Positions 24,645 to 33,750 of a stretch of DNA of 64,000 nucleotides are shown piece after piece. The notes below the pieces were generated by a model. The model did not search any database. It had not been told where the DNA came from and saw only the letters and a list, made by a program, of their open reading frames with translations. Source of the stretch: Bacillus massilinigeriensis (GTDB taxonomy: Bacteria > Bacillota > Bacilli > Bacillales > Cytobacillaceae). The DNA is taken from positions 1,945,848 through 2,009,847 of the forward strand of contig NZ_LT630337.1 of the NCBI RefSeq assembly GCF_900117315.1, given 5' to 3'. The number at the start of each line of letters is the position of its first letter. The stretch's first letter is position 1. The translations under genes and the position numbers were made by a program.

Positions 24645-27551
24645 TTAACCTATTTTTATAATCTTTTTTTCAAAAATATCTGTGCTCAAAGGTTTATCTA
24701 TATAGTAGCCTTGTGCATAGTGACAATTTAATTCTTTTAGAAGTAATAGTTGGTTCTTACTCTCTACTCCTTCTGCAACAACCTTAACATCCAAGCCATT
24801 TCCCATCGTAATGATTGCCTTAACAATGGCAACGTCTGAGGAATCATCACTAATGTTATTAATAAAAGAACGATCAATCTTTAATGTATTAATTGGTAAA
24901 TTTCTTAAATAGCTTAAAGAAGAGTAACCTGTTCCAAAATCATCTATTGAAACTTTAACCCCTAAACGCTGAAGGATTTCGATTACTGCTATGCTATAAT
25001 CGATGTTTCGAATCATTGCACTCTCTGTCAATTCCAATGTTAAATACTGTGGCTCAAGTCCAGACTCCTGTAAAGCCTTTTTCACATCATTAATGAAATC
25101 ATGATGTTGGAATTGATGAGCAGAAACATTCACTGAAATAGACAAGTCATCGTTCCCCATTAACTGCCACTTCTTATTTTGTATACATGCGGTTTTTAAA
25201 ACCCATCGTCCAATATCTCCAATTAGACCGGTTTCCTCTGCTAATGGAATAAACTCTGCTGGTGATACAAGACCAAGCTTTGGATGGTTCCATCGAATAA
25301 GTGCCTCACTACCAAATATTTTACAAGTATTCAAATCTATTAAAGGTTGATAGACTAAATAGAACTCATCCTTTTGTAGAGCTTTACGCAAATAGCTTTC
25401 TAACTCAAGTCGAACCTTTGCCTCTTCATCCATTTCCATTGAGAAAAAGGTAATTCGATTCCCTCCATAAGCCTTCGAGCGATTTACTCCTATATCTGCA
25501 TTTTTAAATAGGGCTTGTGCGTCTAAGCCATCATCTGGATAAAAGCTTACCCCAATACTCGCTGCGAGGAAAAACTCTTGATTTTCAAAAATGATAGGTT
25601 TTGATATTGCTTCCAGTATGGTTTTTGAGCTGATGATGATTTCATCAATGGTCACATTTTTTGTTAAAATTAGGCTGAATTTATCTCCGCTAAATCTCCC
25701 AAAAAAGGAGCCTTTCGGAAGAACCCTTTTTATTCGATAAGCTATTTCCTTTAATATTGCATCTCCTGCAAAATGACCTAAGCTATCATTTATCATATTA
25801 AAACGGTCCATATCAATTGAGATAACCGCTAGCTTTCTCTTTTTTTTCTTGGATTTTTCCAGTAATTCCTCCAGCTTATCTGTCAACTTCATACGGTTAG
25901 GAAGTCCCGTTTCCTGATCAAAATAGGCTAGTTGTGTAATCTTTTCTTCAATTTTCATTTTTTCTGTAATATTTTGACCAATCCCGTATATTCCCACGGT
26001 CTCGTTGTTGATGGTGATAGGAATGGTCTTTATGTGATAGAGATTATCTTTCCCATCCTTAGATGGAATTTCGATATTATAATATTGCTCTTTTCCCTTT
26101 AATGCCCGATAGAAATGCATTCGAACACGAGGAATATCTTCATTTTTGATAAATTTTAACGCTGAATATCCAATAACCTCTTCTCGTTCAAATCCAAATG
26201 CCTTTATAAATGCTGGATTAACTGAAGTAAAATGCCCAAGTAAATCAAGAGAATATACTAAGTCTGTATTGTTATCAAATAATGATTTGTAGTATTGTTC
26301 TGAAACGACTAAATGATCATTTAAATGTCTAATATCCAGTTGAGAAGCTTGCATTAAATGGGTTAGAGAAATAACGGTGCTCATACTTTCTGGAATCTTG
26401 TACTTAAATGAATTTGCCTTCTTGACTTGATTACTCTCATTTTCCGATAGAGTAATGAAAGTCATAGAATGCCCAACAATTTGCGGAATCTGATTCTTTC
26501 GATGAAGAATTTCACCATTTGCAAAAAAACCTACACTATTTCCTATTGAATGAAGCATCTCTAATTCTGTCTCTGTAAAATCACGCATAATCATTTTTCT
26601 AGCAATACAGCTATAAATAAATATAGTTTCAACATGTTTTTTAGAAAGATCTTTTATTCCTTTTACTGAATCTTCAATGATCTGTTTAATATTAGGGTAG
26701 GCTAGTGTTAGCTTTTCCCCGTCTTTAACTGAACGATTGGTCACAATCGTTCCATTTTTTAATAGCTTGATAATAAAGACTGAAACCTTTTCCCCATTCT
26801 TTTCAAGGATAAAAGGAAACTCCACACCAATCCGTGGAAGTTCATTAATAAAGTTTTCTCCTAAATAACGTCTTAATATTTGAATAGGCTTTTTATTATC
26901 GATTGAATAGATAGTTGTTCCTTTTGCTTTTGTAACTGTAAAGGATTTTCCGATTTCTTGCCATTGATAATTGGAATACGTATTTGCTTTCAATACCTCA
27001 CTATTTAAAGCGACTGCCACGAATCCCTTCGAGGTCACTTCTGAATTACTAAATGCCAAACTCTCTTGAAAAGCACCGCTATCTCCCGCGATTCCACCTG
27101 AAATGATGACATCCGGGTACTCTTCATGTAATCCCTCTATTAAAAGCTGTACATCCATTTCAAAACCTGATGGATAGAGAAGGATTACCTTTGTATCAAA
27201 GGAGGCAAGCTCTGATGCCAAGCTTTTCCCCATTTCAAAACTATCATTATAGGAATCTAAATGTAGAATTGCTGATTTTATTTGAGTTTTTTCAAAAATA
27301 GTAAAGGAAAGAACAATTTCATTCTCAAGAAGGCGCCCCTCACTAATTTGCCCTGACGAAGTACATCCGATCATGACAGCATTAGGTAATTGATCATTCA
27401 CTAATGTTTGAATATCCAAGACCAAATCCTTATCAACTGTTCCTATAAAAACTTGAACAAGCAGGTTTGGATAATCAAATAACTCGTGTTCAATAATAAA
27501 GCTATTAAATTGTGCCTTATCTTTATATATACAAGAAATTGTCTTAACCAT
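24645..27551 (-). CDS. FIST-PAS-GGDEF-EAL sensor, probable c-di-GMP phosphodiesterase
   Basis: About 968 residues, soluble. Domains in order: FIST_N (about 25-225), FIST_C (about 230-370), PAS (about 415-535), GGDEF (about 545-705), EAL (about 715-965). FIST domains are thought to sense small ligands such as amino acids. The GGDEF signature is SGDKF, so cyclase activity is unlikely, although it may bind GTP. The EAL domain is complete (EALIRW, DDFGTGYSSL, KIDRSFI, VAEGVE, AQGYYI), so it should hydrolyse c-di-GMP. ATG 27551 follows GGTG; upstream TTG and GTG codons in frame are less well placed. It would oppose the cyclase at 6473-8071. Confidence 0.88.
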   Translation of the reverse strand: MVKTISCIYKDKAQFNSFIIEHELFDYPNLLVQVFIGTVDKDLVLDIQTLVNDQLPNAVMIGCTSSGQISEGRLLENEIVLSFTIFEKTQIKSAILHLDSYNDSFEMGKSLASELASFDTKVILLYPSGFEMDVQLLIEGLHEEYPDVIISGGIAGDSGAFQESLAFSNSEVTSKGFVAVALNSEVLKANTYSNYQWQEIGKSFTVTKAKGTTIYSIDNKKPIQILRRYLGENFINELPRIGVEFPFILEKNGEKVSVFIIKLLKNGTIVTNRSVKDGEKLTLAYPNIKQIIEDSVKGIKDLSKKHVETIFIYSCIARKMIMRDFTETELEMLHSIGNSVGFFANGEILHRKNQIPQIVGHSMTFITLSENESNQVKKANSFKYKIPESMSTVISLTHLMQASQLDIRHLNDHLVVSEQYYKSLFDNNTDLVYSLDLLGHFTSVNPAFIKAFGFEREEVIGYSALKFIKNEDIPRVRMHFYRALKGKEQYYNIEIPSKDGKDNLYHIKTIPITINNETVGIYGIGQNITEKMKIEEKITQLAYFDQETGLPNRMKLTDKLEELLEKSKKKKRKLAVISIDMDRFNMINDSLGHFAGDAILKEIAYRIKRVLPKGSFFGRFSGDKFSLILTKNVTIDEIIISSKTILEAISKPIIFENQEFFLAASIGVSFYPDDGLDAQALFKNADIGVNRSKAYGGNRITFFSMEMDEEAKVRLELESYLRKALQKDEFYLVYQPLIDLNTCKIFGSEALIRWNHPKLGLVSPAEFIPLAEETGLIGDIGRWVLKTACIQNKKWQLMGNDDLSISVNVSAHQFQHHDFINDVKKALQESGLEPQYLTLELTESAMIRNIDYSIAVIEILQRLGVKVSIDDFGTGYSSLSYLRNLPINTLKIDRSFINNISDDSSDVAIVKAIITMGNGLDVKVVAEGVESKNQLLLLKELNCHYAQGYYIDKPLSTDIFEKKIIKIG

Positions 27552-27629
27552 TTTTTTCACCAATTTTTTAAGTTTTTACCTACCTCTTAAAAATAACATA
27601 TTTTCCAAGTTAATAAAAACAATAAAAAG

Positions 27630-27662
27630 AAAAAAGCCGTCGAATGGACTAGCTTTTTCAGG
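27630..27662 (-). terminator. Probable terminator of yisL
   Basis: On the minus strand GAAAAAGC...GTC and GAC..GCTTTTTTC pair; T-rich end. The stem is imperfect. Confidence 0.6.
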
Positions 27663-27687
27663 AAATTTTGCTAAAGATGACATACGA

Positions 27688-28044
27688 TTAAAATAAGTCT
27701 GAACCGAGTGGCATGCTAAAGCCTAAATATAAAACAGCAAAGAGAGAAATTACAAGGAGTATCCATAGGACTCCTGTTCTTTTCCCTTTTGCATTGTTAA
27801 CCAAAATCATTTCTAGCATTGAAATCACAAAAATGCCAACTAAAGATTTAATGATATACAATGTGCCTATGGTAGAAATATTAAATAATAAAATAGCTCC
27901 AGAGATGATAATAAGTATGTAAAATAATCTTGTGATCATATGGACAATCTTTTGTCCCTTTGCCTTCCCTGCTTTAGATAAGCCTAATGTCACAAGAAAC
28001 AATATAATTGCTAACGTCCATGATGTAACATGCAAATGAATCAT
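27688..28044 (-). CDS. yisL: YisL-family (DUF1516) membrane protein
   Basis: 118 residues with four membrane helices (about 5-22, 36-56, 62-82, 92-112) and short basic cytoplasmic loops (KAGKAKGQK, NAKGKRTG). Length and pattern are those of YisL/DUF1516, whose function is unknown. ATG 28044 follows AAGGGGG. It lies beside yisK as in B. subtilis. Confidence 0.87.
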   Translation of the reverse strand: MIHLHVTSWTLAIILFLVTLGLSKAGKAKGQKIVHMITRLFYILIIISGAILLFNISTIGTLYIIKSLVGIFVISMLEMILVNNAKGKRTGVLWILLVISLFAVLYLGFSMPLGSDLF

Positions 28045-28149
28045 TAATAAACCCCCTTACTCTATTGTAATTGTTATCATAACATAATTTCAGAAAAAAT
28101 ACTAAAATCACGTTGTTTATATTACATAAAATAAGAAGGTTTTGATTTT

Positions 28150-29055
28150 TTATTTTTGAATGTCGTTTCTTAAGGTTCCAATATTCTCTATTGTAATCTC
28201 CATTAAATCTCCTGGATTTAAAAAGCGAGGAGGCTTAAAGCCCTTTCCCACTCCTGCTGGAGTTCCTGTTGCAATAATATCCCCTGGTTCTAGGGTCATA
28301 CCCATAGACAAAACCGATATGACTTCCTCAACTGGAAAAATAAAATGCTCCGTATTTGACTTTTGTCTAATCTCTCCATTGATCATTGTTTCTATATTAA
28401 GTTGATTTGGATTCTTTATTGAGGAAGAGTGAACAATCCATGGTCCCATTGGGCATGTAGTATCTAAGCTTTTTCCTATAAAGAATTGTTTATGTCGGTC
28501 TTGAAGGTCTCTTGCGGTTACATCATTAATGATGGTATAGCCAAATACATAATCAAGAGCATCTTCCCTTTTTATTCCTTTTCCCTTTTTCCCGATAATG
28601 ACAGCTAATTCCCCTTCATAGTCCAATTGCTGTGTGATATCCCTTTGATTTAAAATTGTTTTTTCTGGACCTATTACGGTAGTGGGAGCTTTCGTAAAAA
28701 CCATTACATGCTCTGGAATGTCTTCTTTACTTCCCATTTCAATCGCATGTTCAGCATAATTTTTCCCTACACAGAAGATATTTTTGGAGGGTCTTGGAAT
28801 AGGGGCTAATAGCTCAACTTCGTCTAATGGTAGAAATAAGCTGTTATCTTCTTTTTCCTTTACCCACTTTTCAAGTGTATTTACCTTTGATAGAAACTCT
28901 TCTCCTAGACTAATACATTCGATCATTGTTTCTGGTAAACTAGTTGATCCTAGCATCCTCTTCTCAACAATATTAAGAGGAAGAACCTTTGAATCTGTTT
29001 CATATACTAACCCAACAAAGCTTTCTTCACCATATTTGGCTGTAACAAATTTCAT
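28150..29055 (-). CDS. yisK: FAH-family protein YisK (oxaloacetate decarboxylase type)
   Basis: 301 residues from the ATG at 29055 (AGGGTGG upstream), the length of B. subtilis YisK. The N-terminal small domain precedes the fumarylacetoacetate hydrolase fold starting at PSKNIFCVGKNYAEH. Metal ligands are in DYEGELAVIIGKK and in the VTARDLQDRHKQ region. B. subtilis YisK has been described as an oxaloacetate decarboxylase that also interacts with the MreB homologue Mbl. The upstream in-frame start at 29091 has no ribosome binding site. Confidence 0.88.
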   Translation of the reverse strand: MKFVTAKYGEESFVGLVYETDSKVLPLNIVEKRMLGSTSLPETMIECISLGEEFLSKVNTLEKWVKEKEDNSLFLPLDEVELLAPIPRPSKNIFCVGKNYAEHAIEMGSKEDIPEHVMVFTKAPTTVIGPEKTILNQRDITQQLDYEGELAVIIGKKGKGIKREDALDYVFGYTIINDVTARDLQDRHKQFFIGKSLDTTCPMGPWIVHSSSIKNPNQLNIETMINGEIRQKSNTEHFIFPVEEVISVLSMGMTLEPGDIIATGTPAGVGKGFKPPRFLNPGDLMEITIENIGTLRNDIQK

Positions 29056-29130
29056 TCCAACCACCCTTTTTATGTAATTTATGGAACCCATTTATTATAA
29101 CCTATTTATTTTAATTTTGAAAAAAATATG

Positions 29131-29196
29131 AGGCTGCCCCTTTAATGCCCCAGGCCACATTTAAAGTGGTTTCTGGCACCTTCTTGGAGACAGCCT
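29131..29196 (-). terminator. Terminator of the acyl-CoA ligase gene
   Basis: AGGCTG and CAGCCT close a long imperfect stem; an inner CCAC/GTGG hairpin and a CTGGCACC piece lie within. T-rich sequence follows on the minus strand. It resembles the hairpin at 1080-1140. Confidence 0.7.
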
Positions 29197-29204
29197 TTCG
29201 TAAT

Positions 29205-30797
29205 TTAATTTACAAATCTTCCTTCTTTTCCGTTCTTTTCCCAATATTCATTGCGGAGGTGAACCTTTTGAATCTTTCCTGATGCTGTTTTTGGGAGCTC
29301 CTCAACGAATGTAACTCCTGTTATTGCCTTGAAATGAGCAAGCTTCTCCCTTGAAAATGCAATGAGCTCTTGTTCTGTTACACTTTTACCATTTCTCAGG
29401 ACAACAAATGCATGAGGGGTTTCTCCCCATTTTTCATGTGGAGCAGCAATTACTGCAGCTTCAAGGACATCTGGATGCTCATAAAGAACTCCTTCAACCT
29501 CTATAGATGAGATATTCTCTCCACCACTAATGATGACATCCTTTTTTCGGTCTACAATGTCAATATTGCCGTATTCATCCACCGTTCCCATGTCTCCAGT
29601 ATGAAGCCAGCCATCACGAATCGTTTCCATTGTTGCTTGCTCATTCTTCCAATATCCAAGCATAACACCATTACTTCTAGTGATTACTTCCCCAATTTCC
29701 TTGCCATCGTGGGCAACTTCTTCCCCTAGATCATTAACCACTTTAACATTGCATCCAATCATGGAGAATCCTGCTTTTGCTTTTAGACGATATTGCTCCT
29801 TCATTGGCAAATCACGTAAATGTGAGCGAATCGTAGAAATCAAACTTAAAGGAGAAGATTCCGTCATTCCATAAACTTGGATAAATTCCCATCCGAGCTC
29901 TCTTTCCACCCTTGTTACAAACGCAGGAGGTGGAGCAGAACCGGCAATAACTACACGGACATTGTGATCAATTTTTGGAACATTTTGTTCATAGTATTGC
30001 ATTAAGGAATTTAATACTGTTGGAGCCATGTGAAGGATAGTTGCTTTATATTTTTCAATTGCATTAAATATTGAATCAGGAGTCGCCTTTCTTAGACATA
30101 TTTGTGATGCTCCATTCGCAGTGTAATAAAAAGGAGAGCCCCAACCGTTTACATGGAACATTGGTAGAACATGTACCAAAACATCCTGGTCATTTACACG
30201 AAGATGATGCATAGAGCTTAATGCGTGCAAATAATTATTTCTATGGGTTAACATAACCCCTTTTGGATTTCCTGTCGTTCCACTCGTATATAATAGACTG
30301 CAGACATCATTTTCATCTAACTCTTCACGGTCAAATGGTTGATCAATTTGATTCTTGAGCCACTCATCATAGCCAATTTCATCTGTTGTTTCATCCTTAT
30401 AGTGGATAATAACCTCCGTAACCGTTTTCAATTTATCCTTAATTGGAACAATTAATGGATAAAGCTCCTGATCAACAAATAAAACCTTTGATTCACTATG
30501 GTTTAGGATAAATAAATAATCATCCGGCTTTAAGCGAATATTTAGCGGAACCATAATTGCTCCTAATTGAAAAACTCCATAAAAGCCTTCTAGCATTTCG
30601 ACTGAGTTTGGAGCTAAATAGGCTACTCTGTCACCCTTTTTAATTCCTAATTCTCTTAAACCATGGGATAACCTGTTCACTCTCTCATTCAGCTCTGAAT
30701 AGGTGAAGACTCTGTCATCACAAAATATTGCTTCTTTTGTACCGTATAAAGAAACGGCTCGATCCAAGAAGTCAGTTAAAACTAAAGGTACATTCAC
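29205..30797 (-). CDS. Acyl-CoA synthetase (AMP-forming)
   Basis: 530 residues of the ANL superfamily, activating a fatty acid to acyl-CoA via an acyl-adenylate. P-loop YTSGTTGNPKGV (about 172), VYGMTESSP (about 310), DGWLHTGDMG (about 400), the hinge VDRKKDVIISGGENIS (about 425) and the catalytic lysine in PKTASGKIQK (about 510). Overall it looks like the medium/long-chain acyl-CoA ligases of Bacillus. The start is GTG with GGGGG upstream. In B. subtilis a short Spo0E-like gene, yisI, occupies this place between gerPA and yisK. It is transcribed divergently from gerP. Confidence 0.88.
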   Translation of the reverse strand: MNVPLVLTDFLDRAVSLYGTKEAIFCDDRVFTYSELNERVNRLSHGLRELGIKKGDRVAYLAPNSVEMLEGFYGVFQLGAIMVPLNIRLKPDDYLFILNHSESKVLFVDQELYPLIVPIKDKLKTVTEVIIHYKDETTDEIGYDEWLKNQIDQPFDREELDENDVCSLLYTSGTTGNPKGVMLTHRNNYLHALSSMHHLRVNDQDVLVHVLPMFHVNGWGSPFYYTANGASQICLRKATPDSIFNAIEKYKATILHMAPTVLNSLMQYYEQNVPKIDHNVRVVIAGSAPPPAFVTRVERELGWEFIQVYGMTESSPLSLISTIRSHLRDLPMKEQYRLKAKAGFSMIGCNVKVVNDLGEEVAHDGKEIGEVITRSNGVMLGYWKNEQATMETIRDGWLHTGDMGTVDEYGNIDIVDRKKDVIISGGENISSIEVEGVLYEHPDVLEAAVIAAPHEKWGETPHAFVVLRNGKSVTEQELIAFSREKLAHFKAITGVTFVEELPKTASGKIQKVHLRNEYWEKNGKEGRFVN

Positions 30798-30957
30798 TAA
30801 AGTATTCCCCCTTTAAATAGACAAATAATTCAAATTTATCTTTATTTTAGCATAATTGTATTGTTATTACACCTCTATCTTCATAGTGTTAACCTTATAA
30901 AAATTGTGAATTATTTGTGAACAGGATATTCAAAAGAGAAATATAGGCTTTTTAATC

Positions 30958-30984
30958 ACCATTGCCTATTCTTTACATAGGATA
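30958..30984 (+). promoter_or_regulatory. Predicted sigma-K promoter of gerP
   Basis: AC at 30958-30959, 16 bp, then CATAGGATA at 30976-30984 matches the sigma-K pattern AC-N16-CATANNNTA. It is about 80 bp before gerPA. gerP operons are known to be transcribed in the mother cell late in sporulation. Confidence 0.7.
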
Positions 30985-31063
30985 TAAGAGTAATGCAGCC
31001 TATAGTTTAGTTGCAATAAGCTTTTCGTTTTAATAAATAATGTTTGGTCAAAGGGTGTTATCA

Positions 31064-31285
31064 ATGCCAGCAATTGTTGGAGTTGTTCAAGTATTTAATG
31101 TGGGGAACAGTTCAACCTTTAATATCGGGGATGTTTATAAAATTATGCCGATTTCCAGTGCAAAGACCTTTGCAGGTGCCGGCTCTTTTAATACGGGAGA
31201 TGGATTACGTATTACAAATCAGGTGAGTACAACAAATACCTTTGATCAAGATACTATTGATCAAGGAAATTATTTAAATGCATAA
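31064..31285 (+). CDS. gerPA: Spore germination protein GerPA
   Basis: 73 residues. The GerPA/GerPF family signature is at the start: MPAIVGVVQVFNVGNSSTFNIGDV, here described by its first residues MPAIVG and NIGDVYKIMP. It ends in a serine/threonine/asparagine-rich tail. GerP proteins are made in the mother cell and deposited in the spore coat, where they help germinants reach the inner receptors. ATG 31064 follows AAAGGGTG; the upstream in-frame ATG at 31040 has none. First gene of six. Confidence 0.93.
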   Translation: MPAIVGVVQVFNVGNSSTFNIGDVYKIMPISSAKTFAGAGSFNTGDGLRITNQVSTTNTFDQDTIDQGNYLNA

Positions 31286-31300
31286 GTTACGGGTGATAGA

Positions 31301-31525
31301 ATGAATTTTTACATTCAGCAATCAATACACATTCAGACAATAAAAATAGGAAGTTTGGCAAACTCTTGCGTTTTCCAAATCGGAAGCTCAGGGATCATTA
31401 AGCCATCATCTCATTTGTATAATACAGGAGGATTTACTGGACCCGCTCCAAAAACCGGGAAACCGACTACCATTATCCAAGGAAGCGAAGGTGGATTACT
31501 TGCTTCACCTGCCGTTCCTTTATAA
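31301..31525 (+). CDS. gerPB: Spore germination protein GerPB
   Basis: 74 residues, starting MNFYIQQSIHIQTIKIGS, with NSCVFQIGSSGIIKP, the NIGD-like pattern shared with GerPA and GerPF, and a proline/glycine-rich tail. Coat-located permeability protein. The ribosome binding site is GGGTGATAGA; 15 bp separate it from gerPA. Confidence 0.92.
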   Translation: MNFYIQQSIHIQTIKIGSLANSCVFQIGSSGIIKPSSHLYNTGGFTGPAPKTGKPTTIIQGSEGGLLASPAVPL

Positions 31526-31575
31526 TGAGAAGAGATAGTATCTAATATGTTAGAGATAATTGTAAAGAAAGGCTG

Positions 31576-32193
31576 GTGGAACTGTTGAATCCGGAAATAA
31601 TTCATTATTTAGAACAACTTCATCTTTTTATTCAGGGCCAGCAGAAAAAAATAAAAGTACTGGAAAGGGCTGTAAATGAATTAAAAATTGAAGTGACTGA
31701 ATTAAGAAATCGTGCTCCAATCCATGTCGATTCCATCCAATATAGTTTTGATCAATTGAAGGTCGAAACATTAGAGGGAACCTTAAATATTGGACTTAAT
31801 CCATCTGATTTACAAGGAATTGAAGAGCTTGCAGTGAACCAGCAACCAAACCCTAAAATGATGCCACCTGAAGCACGATCTGATGCGATGATGGCGATAG
31901 AAGATGAGGTTTATCGTTATTTAGAAACGGAAGTTCCACATCTATTTAAAAGATACCAGGAAACATCAAGTGTAGAAATAGAGGATTCCTACCTTGACTT
32001 TATTAAGGTGGACATTAAAAAGCAACTTCCGAAACGAATTGATGACTATCTAATCAAATACACTCCACAAAATTATCCTCCAAATGAGCCAAATGTCGCA
32101 TTTGAAGAAATCATTAATCAGATAAAGAAGGATATTAACAGCGGAGTCCATACTTTTCTACAAAATCTTGAGAGGGAGAAAGGAAGAATCTAA
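31576..32193 (+). CDS. gerPC: Spore germination protein GerPC
   Basis: 205 residues, the one large member of the operon. N-terminal coiled coil (about 10-50, FIQGQQKKIKVLERAVNELK) followed by SIQYSFDQLKVETLEGTLNIG, typical of GerPC. The start is GTG at 31576 with AAAGG, or possibly a TTG nine bases later after GGTGG; the sequence does not decide. The stop is one base before the gerPD start codon. Confidence 0.9.
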   Translation: MELLNPEIIHYLEQLHLFIQGQQKKIKVLERAVNELKIEVTELRNRAPIHVDSIQYSFDQLKVETLEGTLNIGLNPSDLQGIEELAVNQQPNPKMMPPEARSDAMMAIEDEVYRYLETEVPHLFKRYQETSSVEIEDSYLDFIKVDIKKQLPKRIDDYLIKYTPQNYPPNEPNVAFEEIINQIKKDINSGVHTFLQNLEREKGRI

Positions 32194-32194
32194 G

Positions 32195-32374
32195 TTGAAT
32201 TTTCAAGTTTATAATCGAGAATTATGCGTAGGTTCAATTAGAGTCATTGGGATATCAAGCTCCTCCATGCTTATTGTTGGTGATGCTGACACGATTCAGC
32301 TTGCTTCTACTTTTGACACTCCACCAGAATCACTTATCATTGGGCCGTTTGTTCCACTACCTGGGGGATTTTAG
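32195..32374 (+). CDS. gerPD: Spore germination protein GerPD
   Basis: 59 residues. The family start NFQVYNRELCVGSIRVIG fixes the initiation codon as the TTG at 32195, directly after the gerPC stop and with AAAGGAAG upstream. It ends PFVPLPGGF as GerPD proteins do. An in-frame ATG further upstream lies inside gerPC and is not the start. Confidence 0.9.
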   Translation: MNFQVYNRELCVGSIRVIGISSSSMLIVGDADTIQLASTFDTPPESLIIGPFVPLPGGF

Positions 32375-32379
32375 GATTT

Positions 32380-32787
32380 ATGTACAAAAGAACCTCTATA
32401 GTTCAGCATGTAACTGTGGATTCTCTTCAATTCGCTTCAATCTTCGAGATTGGTGATATTCACCATGTTAATGCCCATGATCGAGCTCTTGCTATCCAAC
32501 GGGATGAGGAAATTTTCAATAAAAATGAAGGAAGCTTTCAAGCCTATCCTATTTTCCAAGAACCTATTCCCCTAATACCAATAACAGAAATCATCTCCAT
32601 TGATAAAATAAATAAAAATCCCTTTATAAAAGTGAATCAACTCGATATCAACGCTCTCTCTGGCTCAGCTATTCTGCAAATTGGAAATAGCAATCATATT
32701 TATTTAGAGTCCAGAGTAAAACATATTCGTCAGTTAGACAGTAAGTATCTTAAAAATAATGTTAATAAAGAAGAAAAGGATGTTTAA
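32380..32787 (+). CDS. gerPE: Spore germination protein GerPE
   Basis: 135 residues, starting MYKRTSIVQHVTVDSLQFAS. It contains the repeated pattern IFEIGDIHHVNAHDRALAIQR near the N-terminus and ILQIGNSNHIYLESRVKHIRQ near the C-terminus, as in GerPE. A lysine-rich tail ends just before gerPF. Confidence 0.9.
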   Translation: MYKRTSIVQHVTVDSLQFASIFEIGDIHHVNAHDRALAIQRDEEIFNKNEGSFQAYPIFQEPIPLIPITEIISIDKINKNPFIKVNQLDINALSGSAILQIGNSNHIYLESRVKHIRQLDSKYLKNNVNKEEKDV

Positions 32788-32788
32788 T

Positions 32789-33007
32789 ATGCCGTCTATT
32801 GTTGGACCCGTTCAAATTATTCACGTTAGTGGTGGCGTCGTCCATTTTGGTGACACCGTATATATTTCACCAAAAAGTAATTCTAAAATCGTTGAAGGCT
32901 CTGGTGCTTCAAATACTGGAGGTTTGATTATTAACAACAATGGACTAAGTGGGAATAACATTTTAGACACCAACTTAATTGACCAGCCTACGGTTGGGAA
33001 CAATTAA
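32789..33007 (+). CDS. gerPF: Spore germination protein GerPF
   Basis: 72 residues, starting MPSIVGPVQIIHVSGG, a paralogue of GerPA; asparagine/glycine-rich C-terminus. ATG 32789 follows AAGGATG and begins one base after the gerPE stop. The IS200-type element begins directly after its stop, so the operon's native 3' region has been replaced or displaced. Confidence 0.92.
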   Translation: MPSIVGPVQIIHVSGGVVHFGDTVYISPKSNSKIVEGSGASNTGGLIINNNGLSGNNILDTNLIDQPTVGNN

Positions 33008-33745
33008 TCAAAACCACCAGTGTGAACTGGTGGTTTGCTCTGCGGCTGAAAGCCTCTTTTACCGGCCTCGGCCTAAAAGGCCCACTGAAAGGGTTTCCCT
33101 TCTGCACCACATTCACACACCAATTCTAAAGAATTTCTTTATTTCTTCCGATTTTTTTCCCCCGTAAATGGGTCAAATTCTTCGAACAACGTTAACTGGT
33201 CGGCCATATAATCTTCTTTTAGCTGATTTCTAATATATTCTTGTATTTGTTTCTTATTTCTGCCCACTGTATCGACGTAGAAACCTCGACACCAGAATTT
33301 CCGATTTCCATATCGATATTTCAAATTTGCATGTCGATCAAATATCATCAGACTACTTTTCCCTTTTAGGTAACCCATGAATTGGGATACACTTAATTTG
33401 GGTGGGATACTAACTAACATGTGAATATGATCCGGACAGGCATTTGCTTCATGAATGACTACACCTTTCCTTTCACATAAATCTCTTATTATTTGTCCAA
33501 TACTCTTTTTGTATTTTCCATAAATAATCTGCCGTCTGTATTTTGGCGCAAAGACGATGTGATACTTACAATTCCATGTTGTATGTGCTAAACTGTTCAT
33601 GTCCTTCATAGGGCATACCTCCTTCTTGGCGAGATGAAGTGGTCGGGAAACCAACTTTATCCTACCATGAAGTGAGGTTTTTTTGTTACCACGCTATAAG
33701 CTTTCTGGAACCCCCGGCATAGCCAGGGGTTTTCTAAACCATCAA
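33008..33745 (-). mobile_element. IS200/IS605-family element (tnpA only)
   Basis: A Y1-type insertion sequence with one gene on the minus strand. The left end (in tnpA orientation) holds the hairpin CCCCTGGCTATGCCGGGG near 33713-33733. The right end holds CCACCAG/CTGGTGG at 33015-33034 and GC-rich palindromes after it (GGCCTCGGCC). Such subterminal hairpins are what TnpA recognises. I estimate the borders as just after the gerPF stop and just before TAAACCATC; they are approximate. It lies between gerPF and the addA terminator. Confidence 0.8.
33139..33609 (-). CDS. tnpA: IS200-type HUH transposase TnpA
   Basis: 156 residues, the normal length of IS200-group transposases. HUH motif in CPDHIHMLVSIP (His-Ile-His), catalytic tyrosine in QIQEYIRNQLKED near residue 130, and the start HTTWNCKYHIVFAPKYRR typical of the group. 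It should be active. ATG 33609 follows AAGGAGG; the 15 upstream codons in frame are excluded. No tnpB partner is present. Confidence 0.93.
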   Translation of the reverse strand: MKDMNSLAHTTWNCKYHIVFAPKYRRQIIYGKYKKSIGQIIRDLCERKGVVIHEANACPDHIHMLVSIPPKLSVSQFMGYLKGKSSLMIFDRHANLKYRYGNRKFWCRGFYVDTVGRNKKQIQEYIRNQLKEDYMADQLTLFEEFDPFTGEKNRKK

Positions 33746-33750
33746 AAAAG

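Noticed and set aside
33013-33036. AAACCACCAG/CTGGTGGTTT hairpin as the native gerP terminator
   Set aside because: It lies at the end of the IS200-type element, where such a subterminal hairpin is expected. It may act as a terminator now, but I assign it to the element.
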